Origin: Flavobacterium sp.
GTDB taxonomy: Bacteria; Bacteroidota; Bacteroidia; Flavobacteriales; Flavobacteriaceae
Length of the DNA: 5,926 nucleotides
Assembly: GCA_012032075.1 (NCBI GenBank)
Contig: JAAURU010000239.1
Span: 1-5,926 of the forward strand
Reading direction: 5' to 3'
Below the pieces are notes generated by a model. That model ran no database searches. It was not told the DNA's origin and saw only the letters and a program-made list of their open reading frames with translations. Positions within the stretch are counted from its first letter, which is position 1. Every line of letters starts with the position of its first letter. Below, one piece after another: positions 1 through 4,790 of the stretch. The translations under genes and the position numbers were made by a program.

Positions 1-8
1 TAAAATAA

Positions 9-16
9 TACTTTAG
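9..16 (+). promoter_or_regulatory. Probable -7 promoter element of the chalcone-isomerase-like gene
   Basis: TACTTTAG matches the Bacteroidota -7 consensus TAnnTTTG at all but one position. It ends 18 nt before the ATG at 34, exactly the spacing seen between the perfect -7 box and the ATG of the M48 gene further right. The -33 element would lie outside the window. The position supports 34, not 63, as the original start of the first gene. Confidence 0.4.
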
Positions 17-33
17 CAGAAAAATAAAATAAT

Positions 34-126
34 ATGAAAAAATATTTAATTGCGTTTTTTAATTGTTATTTATCTCATCTTTTACATTTGTTAATGCTCA
101 AAAAAATGTATCTGGAGTTAAGTTAG
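34..126 (+). other. Out-of-frame 5' end (signal-peptide start) of the chalcone-isomerase-like gene
   Basis: ATG at 34 opens a frame reading MKKYLIAFF, a classical signal-peptide n-region followed by the start of the hydrophobic core. That frame then leaves the gene and stops at TAG 124-126 after 30 codons. The missing half of the signal peptide (LLFISSFTFVNAQ) is in the frame beginning at 63. The interval 34-62 is 29 nt, so adding one base or removing two would join the halves into one normal secretion signal. I interpret this as the true 5' end of the next gene, separated from it by a frameshift, not as an independent 30-residue peptide. Confidence 0.6.
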
Positions 127-602
127 ACGAAACAATCACTGTTGATGGTAAAAAATTAACTTTAAACGGAGCTGGAATTAGAGAGAAATGGTGGATAGAT
201 TTGTATGTTGGTTCTTTATATCTTCCAAAAAAGAGTAGTAATGGAACTGAAATTATTAACAGTACTGATATTGCTGCTATTAAATTAGACGTTGTTTCAG
301 GAATGATTTCATCAGAAAAAATGATGGGTGCTTTAGATGAGGGATTTGTTAAATCTACTGGAAATAATGTAAAACCATTACAAGATAAAATTAATAAATT
401 CAAATCTTTCTTTAAAGAAAAATTTAATAAAGGAGATTCTTTTATTATTTCTAATGAACCAGGTGATGGGATAGTAGTGTATAAAAACGGTGTTAAGAAA
501 GGAAATGTAGAGGGTCAAGATTTCAAAAAAGCTTTATTCGGTATTTGGTTGTCAAATAATCCAGCTGATGCTGATTTGAAAAAAGCTATGCTAGGTATGT
601 AA
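63..602 (+). CDS. Chalcone isomerase-like family exported protein, frame-broken in its signal peptide
   Basis: The protein resembles the bacterial chalcone-isomerase-like domain family (Chalcone_3 type). Visible hallmarks are the segment NGAGIREKWWIDLYVGSLYL at residues 35-54, numbered from codon 63, and the C-terminal ALFGIWLSNNPADADLKKAMLG at 157-178. Members are small secreted or periplasmic proteins with the chalcone isomerase fold. Plant-type isomerase activity is not expected, and a lipid or fatty-acid binding role is only a suggestion for the fold. The frame opens at TTG 63 directly after an in-frame TAA (60-62), and the first 13 residues are just the second half of a signal peptide with the likely cleavage after VNA. 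The real start is probably ATG 34 in another frame, so as written the gene is either a pseudogene, a sequencing or assembly error in an AT-rich stretch, or weakly expressed from TTG. The rest of the frame is intact and of usual domain length. A terminator follows 20 nt after the stop. Confidence 0.8.
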   Translation: MLFISSFTFVNAQKNVSGVKLDETITVDGKKLTLNGAGIREKWWIDLYVGSLYLPKKSSNGTEIINSTDIAAIKLDVVSGMISSEKMMGALDEGFVKSTGNNVKPLQDKINKFKSFFKEKFNKGDSFIISNEPGDGIVVYKNGVKKGNVEGQDFKKALFGIWLSNNPADADLKKAMLGM

Positions 603-622
603 AAATAACTAAAACTCATAGT

Positions 623-648
623 AAAAACACTTCTATTGAAGTGTTTTT
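623..648 (+). terminator. Intrinsic terminator between convergent genes
   Basis: A perfect 11-bp stem, AAAAACACTTC (623-633) paired with GAAGTGTTTTT (638-648), encloses the loop TATT. On the plus strand it runs into a T tract (644-651), ending the chalcone-isomerase-like gene. The stem's flanking A run also gives five T residues on the minus strand, so it can act on the hydrolase transcript, whose stop codon is about 20 nt away. It is therefore probably bidirectional. Confidence 0.85.
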
Positions 649-667
649 TTTATTTAATAATTTTTCA

Positions 668-1528
668 TTAATTCAAGAATTCTGCAATCTTATTTATAGT
701 TTCTTTATCTCCAAGTATTTTTCTGTGGCCTAATCCTTCAGTTAAAATTAACTTACTGCCAGTTAAATTTTTATGAATGTTTTGTGAAGCACTGTAAGGA
801 ACATCTTCATCATTTTTATCATGTATTATTAAAGTAGGTATATCTTTTACTTGTTTTGCAGCAATACTAGCAGAAAAACTTTCCATATCCAAATTGTTTT
901 TCTTTTCAAATGAATTTCTCATTCTCGTTGCAATTATAGGCTTTAGTTTTAATTTAGAAATAAAATCATGTACTATATCATTTACGCTATCTCCACTACC
1001 TATTATTACTGCTTTTTTAATTTGTAAACCATCTTTAATAGCATTTAGAATAGACATGCCACCTAATGAATGACCAATGGCATATTCAAACGGACCATAA
1101 TTTTGATTTAATGTGATAATGCTAGCAATAAATTCTGGCATTAAAGTAGTATTCCCTGGAGATTTTCCATGAGCTGGTGCATCAAAACTTATAGTTGAAT
1201 AACCTAATTCAATTAATTTATCAGCAATTTTAACAAGTTGAGTCCCTCTTCCAGACCAGCCATGAACAAGTAAAACTTTTTTAGGATTTGTACCATAATG
1301 ATAAACCATTATTTTTTTATTTATTTTAGGAATCATTATTAGCTCCTTATTTGTGTGCTTCTCCATTTCATATTCTCGTTTCGGTAATTTATGTTTTATT
1401 GGAGTTGTAAACAATTTTTTTGCAAAAAGAACCGTTAGAGATATAGAAGTCTTTTGCAACATGTTTGCAGTGGTTAGGATAAATTTTGGAACAGTATCGC
1501 TTGAGGTATTTTTTTGTTTTTTTGACAT
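668..1528 (-). CDS. Alpha/beta hydrolase
   Basis: A 286-residue serine hydrolase of the alpha/beta fold. The sequence shows the oxyanion-side motif VHGWSGRG (88-95), the strand-turn segment SFDAPAHGKSPG (114-125), the nucleophile elbow GHSLGG with Ser154 (152-157), the acid in IIHDKNDEDVP (Asp240 by alignment with the usual GxxDxxVP pattern), and the catalytic His268 in GLGHRK. The triad is thus complete. About 75 residues precede the core. They are basic and partly hydrophobic (MLQKTSISLTVLFAKKLF, 23-40), which could give membrane association, but there is no cleavable signal or lipobox, so it is probably cytoplasmic or peripheral. The substrate cannot be told; esterase, thioesterase or lipase-like activity is possible. 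ATG 1526-1528 is chosen because it gives the full N-terminus and lies 25 nt downstream of a perfect -7 element on the same strand. It is transcribed divergently from the M48 gene and convergently with the first gene. Confidence 0.93.
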   Translation of the reverse strand: MSKKQKNTSSDTVPKFILTTANMLQKTSISLTVLFAKKLFTTPIKHKLPKREYEMEKHTNKELIMIPKINKKIMVYHYGTNPKKVLLVHGWSGRGTQLVKIADKLIELGYSTISFDAPAHGKSPGNTTLMPEFIASIITLNQNYGPFEYAIGHSLGGMSILNAIKDGLQIKKAVIIGSGDSVNDIVHDFISKLKLKPIIATRMRNSFEKKNNLDMESFSASIAAKQVKDIPTLIIHDKNDEDVPYSASQNIHKNLTGSKLILTEGLGHRKILGDKETINKIAEFLN

Positions 1529-1553
1529 AAACTAAATATTAATTAATGATACC

Positions 1554-1561
1554 CAAAATTA
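1554..1561 (-). promoter_or_regulatory. -7 promoter element of the alpha/beta hydrolase
   Basis: Read on the minus strand this is TAATTTTG, a perfect match to TAnnTTTG, 25 nt upstream of the hydrolase ATG. I find no TTG at the expected 17-23 nt further upstream on that strand, so the -33 half is weak or absent. This suggests a weaker promoter than the divergent one serving the M48 gene. Confidence 0.5.
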
Positions 1562-1583
1562 CTATAATTTTTTAATAGATTAT

Positions 1584-1614
1584 TTGATATCATTTTTTTA
1601 AAGTAGTAACTTTG
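1584..1614 (+). promoter_or_regulatory. Bacteroidota-type promoter of the M48 peptidase gene
   Basis: A TTG at 1584-1586 (-33) is followed after 20 nt by TAACTTTG at 1607-1614 (-7), a perfect match to the TTG-N17-23-TAnnTTTG promoter recognised by the primary sigma factor of this phylum. Transcription would begin about 6-8 nt downstream, giving a 5' leader of only about 10 nt before ATG 1632. No Shine-Dalgarno sequence is present, as is common in the group. Confidence 0.75.
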
Positions 1615-1631
1615 TTTAAAATAATAAATAC

Positions 1632-2450
1632 ATGAATAATAAAGTAAAAATAGTTTTAGTGTTATTAGTAGCATTAGTTCTTTCTTGTGCTAAAAATCCT
1701 TTTACAGGTAAAAGTACTATGGCTTTTGTTCCAAATAGTCAAATTTTTCCAATGGCTTTTCAGCAATATGGTCAGTTTTTATCTGAAAATAAAGTTTTAA
1801 AAGGTACTCCAGAGGCAAAAAAAATTGAAACTATTGGGATGAAAATAAAAACCGCATCTGAAAGATGGTTAAATGCAAATGGGCATTCAGATTATCTAGA
1901 AGGTTACAATTGGGAATATAATTTAGTGGAGAGTAAAGAATTAAATGCATGGTGTATGCCAGGTGGTAAAATTGTTTTTTACACTGGGATTTTACCTGTA
2001 TGTAAAGATGATGCTGGTATAGCTGCTGTAATGGGTCATGAGGTGGCTCATGCTTTAGCTAATCATGGTCAACAAAGAATGAGTGCTGGTTTATTACAAC
2101 AATTAGGAGCTGTTGGTGCTCAAGTTGCAGTAGGAAATAAAAGTGCTGAAACCCAGCAATTAGTTATGCAAGCTTATGGTGTAGGTTCTCAAGTAGGAGG
2201 AATGTTGCCTTTTAGTAGAAGTCATGAGAGTGAAGCGGATATGATTGGATTAACACTTATGGCAATTGCAGGCTATGATCCTATAAATGCAGTAAAAGTT
2301 TGGGAAAGAATGTCTGCATTGTCTTCTGGTTCTGCTCCACCAGAAATTTTAAGTACGCATCCAAGTAATGAAACAAGAATTAGAGAGTTAACTGCTTTAG
2401 TTCCATCAGCAAAATCAGAAGCAGCAAAATTTGGTGTCACGTTTAAATAA
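1632..2450 (+). CDS. M48 family zinc metallopeptidase, predicted lipoprotein
   Basis: A 272-residue zinc endopeptidase of the M48 group, related to the bacterial envelope quality-control peptidases LoiP, YcaL and BepA rather than to multi-spanning HtpX. Residues 1-18 form a lipoprotein signal with lipobox LVLSC, so Cys19 would be lipidated and the enzyme anchored in the envelope facing the periplasm. The zinc motif HEVAH lies at 136-140 (ligands His136 and His140, catalytic Glu137), and the third ligand is Glu201 in the SHESEAD segment (197-203). The conserved NAWCMPGGKIVFYTGIL (105-121) precedes the active site, and the late family motif STHPSNETRI (241-250) is present. The catalytic domain is complete, without the TPR tail of BepA. 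Likely roles are degradation or processing of misfolded outer-membrane or periplasmic proteins; the substrate is not shown. It has its own promoter and is followed by a strong terminator, so it appears monocistronic. Confidence 0.95.
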   Translation: MNNKVKIVLVLLVALVLSCAKNPFTGKSTMAFVPNSQIFPMAFQQYGQFLSENKVLKGTPEAKKIETIGMKIKTASERWLNANGHSDYLEGYNWEYNLVESKELNAWCMPGGKIVFYTGILPVCKDDAGIAAVMGHEVAHALANHGQQRMSAGLLQQLGAVGAQVAVGNKSAETQQLVMQAYGVGSQVGGMLPFSRSHESEADMIGLTLMAIAGYDPINAVKVWERMSALSSGSAPPEILSTHPSNETRIRELTALVPSAKSEAAKFGVTFK

Positions 2451-2470
2451 ATAAAAAAATATGTATCTTC

Positions 2471-2494
2471 AATCCCGATTTTAAAATCGGGATT
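2471..2494 (+). terminator. Intrinsic terminator after the M48 gene (perfect palindrome)
   Basis: AATCCCGATT (2471-2480) pairs with AATCGGGATT (2485-2494) around a TTAA loop, and the loop itself is palindromic, so the full 24 bp is a perfect inverted repeat. A T-rich tail (2493-2502) follows. It lies 20 nt after the M48 stop and 14 nt before the MFS start codon. Confidence 0.85.
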
Positions 2495-2508
2495 TTTATT
2501 TTAGTATT

Positions 2509-3795
2509 ATGAGAAAATTAAAAAAAGGAGATAGCAAATTATTAAATGCATGGGCTTTTTATGATTGGGCAAATTCAGTTTATTCTTTGGTTATTTCATC
2601 GAGTATATTTCCATTGTATTTTGGGTTTGTTTTTCCCAAAGAAAATCCAACATTACTTTTCTTAGGTACTGAATTCAAAAGTACGGCTCTTATTAGTTAT
2701 GTAACCGCTTTTGCTTTTTTAACAGTTGCAGTTTTATCACCGTTACTTTCTGGAATTGCAGATTATGTAGGTAATAAAAAAAGGTTCATGCAATTTTTCT
2801 GTTATTTAGGAGCTTTTTCATGTATTGGCTTATATTGGTTTTCAAAAGAAAATGTTTATTTTGGGATAAGCTGTTTTTACTTTGGATTAATCGGCTTTTG
2901 GGGAAGTATAGTCTATTATAATTCGTATTTGCCTGATATTGCTTATAATGACCAACAAGATAATTTGAGTGCCAAAGGATATTCATTAGGATATATAGGT
3001 AGTGTAGTTTTATTACTATTTTGTTTGTATTTAATTTTAGGTAAAGAGGGTGAAGAAGCCAAGAAAGCTATGCGATTGTCTTTTGTTTTAACTGGGATTT
3101 GGTGGTTTTTGTTTAGTCAATATACTTTTTATTATTTACCAAAAGGAAATAAATCAAACAATAAAGTTTCAACAAAAATACTTCTAAATGGATTTAAAGA
3201 ATTAGTAAAAGTTCAAAAGCAATTATTTAATAATATAGTCTTAAAAAAATATTTAATCGCTTTCTTTGTCTATAGTATGGCTGTACAAACTGTTATGTTA
3301 GTAGCTACTTATTTTGGAGAACAAGAAATTAATTGGGCTTCCGATAGTGAAAAGACCCGAGGTTTAATAGTGAGTATTTTGGTTATTCAACTAGTTGCTG
3401 TTTTAGGAGCTTATATTACATCAGCAATGGCAAAAATTTATGGGAATATTAAAACTTTATTGGTTATTAATATTATATGGGCAGTAATTTGTGTGTTTGC
3501 ATTTTTTGTGTCAGAACCCATTCATTTTTATGCTACTGCAGGATTTGTAGGTTTAGTAATGGGTGGAATTCAATCTTTATCACGTTCAACATACTCAAAG
3601 TTTTTACCAGAAACACAGGACACAGCCTCTTATTTTAGTTTTTATGATGTTGCAGAAAAAATTGGTATTGTTATAGGTATGGGGATTTTTGCCACTATAG
3701 ATCAAATATCAGGTTCAATGCGTAATGCAATTGTTTTTTTAGCATTATTTTTTATATCAGGTGTCTTTTTATTGACAAGAGTTCATAAAAAGTAA
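2509..3795 (+). CDS. MFS transporter, UMF1 / Atg22-like family
   Basis: A 428-residue polytopic inner-membrane permease. The N-terminal signature NAWAFYDWANSVYSLVI (13-29) marks the UMF1 branch of the major facilitator superfamily, related to fungal vacuolar effluxer Atg22. Further family-like signatures are GIADYVGNKKR (82-92), resembling the MFS motif A loop after the second membrane helix, GYSLGYIGS (157-165), and the late SLSRSTYSKFLPE (355-367) with SFYDVAEKIG (377-386). Hydrophobic segments suggest 11-12 membrane helices, roughly at 21-42, 60-84, 93-111, 115-135, 159-177, 190-209, 248-268, 284-306, 314-334, 338-356, 383-398 and 406-424, with a cytoplasmic central loop near 211-245 rich in Lys and Asn. 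Bacterial members have no settled substrate; amino-acid or other small-molecule efflux is a guess from Atg22. The ATG falls right after the M48 terminator, and the only -7-like sequence (TATTTTAG, 2497-2504) is too close to the start to serve, so its promoter is unclear; read-through from the M48 gene is possible. Confidence 0.92.
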   Translation: MRKLKKGDSKLLNAWAFYDWANSVYSLVISSSIFPLYFGFVFPKENPTLLFLGTEFKSTALISYVTAFAFLTVAVLSPLLSGIADYVGNKKRFMQFFCYLGAFSCIGLYWFSKENVYFGISCFYFGLIGFWGSIVYYNSYLPDIAYNDQQDNLSAKGYSLGYIGSVVLLLFCLYLILGKEGEEAKKAMRLSFVLTGIWWFLFSQYTFYYLPKGNKSNNKVSTKILLNGFKELVKVQKQLFNNIVLKKYLIAFFVYSMAVQTVMLVATYFGEQEINWASDSEKTRGLIVSILVIQLVAVLGAYITSAMAKIYGNIKTLLVINIIWAVICVFAFFVSEPIHFYATAGFVGLVMGGIQSLSRSTYSKFLPETQDTASYFSFYDVAEKIGIVIGMGIFATIDQISGSMRNAIVFLALFFISGVFLLTRVHKK

Positions 3796-3806
3796 ATTAA
3801 TATCTA

Positions 3807-3814
3807 TATTTTTG
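3807..3814 (+). promoter_or_regulatory. -7 promoter element of the small lipoprotein gene
   Basis: TATTTTTG perfectly matches TAnnTTTG and ends 20 nt before ATG 3834, similar to the M48 promoter spacing. No clear TTG lies 17-23 nt upstream; the nearest is a TT in GTTC at 3781-3784. There is no terminator in the 38 bp after the MFS stop, so the lipoprotein may also be co-transcribed with the MFS gene. Confidence 0.55.
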
Positions 3815-3833
3815 GAACTTTAAACTTCTTATT

Positions 3834-4595
3834 ATGAAAAAAATAAATTTTCTTTTTACATCAATTGCTGTAATAGCCATATTTTCGTTTGCTTCTTGTA
3901 CGGTTGAACCTTTAGATCCAGTTTTGTCAGGTCAAGTTGAAGCAGGTAATGGAAATGGTTCAGGTAATGGAAATACTGGTGGTGGAACTGGAGGAACTTA
4001 TTCTGGAGATTATTGGCCTACAGCTATAAATAATACTTGGAGTTATGAAAGAGACGCAACTATTTCAACACTAAAAATAGGAAGTACAGAAACTATAAAT
4101 GGTCAATTATATTATAAGTTTTTACCACAAAGTGGAAGTGGTTCGACTACTTCAGGAACAGTAACTACTAGTTTAAATAAGAATTCTGGTGTTTATAAGT
4201 TGAAAACAGATGATATCAATATAAATGCTGGTGGTTTAACAGGAACACAAACGGGTTACGAATTTATTGTCTTGAAAGATAATATTGCAACTGGTGAAAC
4301 TTGGAATGGAACTTATAGTCAAACAACAACTTATACTGGAATACCAGCTATAATTGTAAACACTAATTATACAGGAACAATTTTGGAAAAAAATGTTAAT
4401 GCAACTGTAAATGGTGAAACTTACACTAATGTAATTAAAGTAAAGATTGTTCAAGCTGCAACATTTCCAGGTGCACCTGCTACAACAATTAATACTGAAT
4501 ATTGGTTTGCAAAAAATGTTGGAATTATAAAATCAGTATCTACATCAAATGGGACGTCATATACATCTAATTTAGTAGATTATACATTGTTTTAA
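3834..4595 (+). CDS. Predicted lipoprotein of unknown function with Gly/Asn linker
   Basis: A 253-residue protein. Residues 1-21 form a signal peptide ending FAS before Cys22, giving a type II signal-peptidase site; the -3 residue is Phe, which is less usual than Leu. The mature N-terminus (CTVEPLDPVLSGQVEAG) leads into a flexible Gly/Asn/Ser/Thr linker at 38-58. The globular part starts at DYWPTAINNTWSYE (59-72) and runs to the end. It is rich in Thr, Ser, Asn and beta-branched residues, suggesting an all-beta extracytoplasmic domain, with the segments GETWNGTY (154-161), NGETYTNVIKVKI (193-205) and TEYWFAKNVGIIKS (221-234). The last resembles the closing strand of many small Bacteroidota lipoproteins, in which a 'NxTWxYE ... 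YWFAxxVGiik' pattern recurs. I do not recognise a catalytic motif or a named family and assign no function. The linker suggests a domain held away from the outer membrane, possibly surface-exposed. Its own -7 box and a terminator suggest it can be transcribed alone. Confidence 0.88.
   Translation: MKKINFLFTSIAVIAIFSFASCTVEPLDPVLSGQVEAGNGNGSGNGNTGGGTGGTYSGDYWPTAINNTWSYERDATISTLKIGSTETINGQLYYKFLPQSGSGSTTSGTVTTSLNKNSGVYKLKTDDININAGGLTGTQTGYEFIVLKDNIATGETWNGTYSQTTTYTGIPAIIVNTNYTGTILEKNVNATVNGETYTNVIKVKIVQAATFPGAPATTINTEYWFAKNVGIIKSVSTSNGTSYTSNLVDYTLF
3943..3974 (+). repeat. Short tandem repeat encoding the lipoprotein linker
   Basis: The 14-mer CAGGTAATGGAAAT occurs at 3943-3956 and again at 3961-3974, a period of 18 bp, so one full 18-bp unit and most of a second are present. 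It encodes repeated AGNGN/SGNGN (residues 37-47). Because the unit length is a multiple of three, gain or loss of a copy would change linker length without breaking the frame. Confidence 0.8.
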
Positions 4596-4617
4596 AATAA
4601 AAAAATTAATACAATCG

Positions 4618-4645
4618 TCCCGAAAGTAATTTTTCGGGATTTTTT
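4618..4645 (+). terminator. Intrinsic terminator after the small lipoprotein gene
   Basis: TCCCGAAA (4618-4625) pairs with TTTCGGGA (4632-4639) around a 6-nt loop and is followed by six T residues (4640-4645). It starts 22 nt after the lipoprotein stop and separates that gene from the lon regulatory region. Confidence 0.88.
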
Positions 4646-4693
4646 ATGGCACAAATCTTGATTTTAAATAGCGCTAATAGTTGTTTAGTTTAT

Positions 4694-4721
4694 TTAAAAT
4701 TATTGATTTTCAATGTTTTAA
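4694..4721. repeat. Imperfect inverted repeat upstream of lon
   Basis: TTAAAA-TT-ATTGA (4694-4706) and TCAAT-G-TTTTAA (4710-4721) are inverted copies around a TTT centre, with one unmatched base in the left arm and one mismatch. The inner ATTGA-TTT-TCAAT is perfect. The repeat overlaps the proposed -33 TTG of lon at 4703-4705, so it could be an operator. It has no T tail and is AT-only in most pairs, which makes a terminator unlikely. AT-rich DNA produces such repeats by chance. Confidence 0.3.
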
Positions 4722-4732
4722 TGCTAGCTTTT
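4703..4732 (+). promoter_or_regulatory. Candidate lon promoter
   Basis: TTG (4703-4705), a 19-nt spacer, then TAGCTTTT (4725-4732), which departs from TAnnTTTG only at the last base. Spacing is in the preferred range. Transcription would begin near 4739, giving a leader of roughly 50 nt before ATG 4791, longer than the leaders inferred for the other genes here. The leader includes an inverted pair TAGCA (4744-4748) and TGCTA (4758-4762). The off-consensus -7 could mean a weaker or otherwise controlled promoter. Confidence 0.4.
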
Positions 4733-4790
4733 TAAAATGATATTAGCAAATCATATATGCTATTAATGACAAAATGACCCTTTTATAGTT

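Noticed and set aside
98..403. 101-codon open frame on the minus strand
   Set aside because: It lies wholly inside the chalcone-isomerase-like coding region on the opposite strand, and its translation resembles no protein family I recognise. The plus-strand protein has clear family motifs.
1353..1535. 60-codon open frame on the plus strand
   Set aside because: It is antisense to the start of the alpha/beta hydrolase. The Phe/Cys-rich translation is what the complement of Lys-rich, AT-rich coding sequence gives.
2786..2986. 66-codon open frame on the minus strand
   Set aside because: It is antisense within the MFS transporter, with no promoter or recognisable protein.
3241..3270. Identical peptide KKYLIAFF in the MFS protein and in the broken signal peptide at 34-60
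   Set aside because: The match is eight residues of low-complexity hydrophobic sequence with AT-rich codons; flanking sequences are unrelated, so duplication is not supported.
4236..4454. 72-codon Ser/Cys/Ile-rich frame on the minus strand
   Set aside because: It is a shadow of the Thr/Asn-rich lipoprotein gene; composition explains it.
4646..4735. 29-codon ORF starting MAQILILNS in the gap before lon
   Set aside because: Its ATG follows directly on the terminator T tail, and its codons overlap the inverted repeat and the proposed lon promoter. No promoter or start signal supports it.
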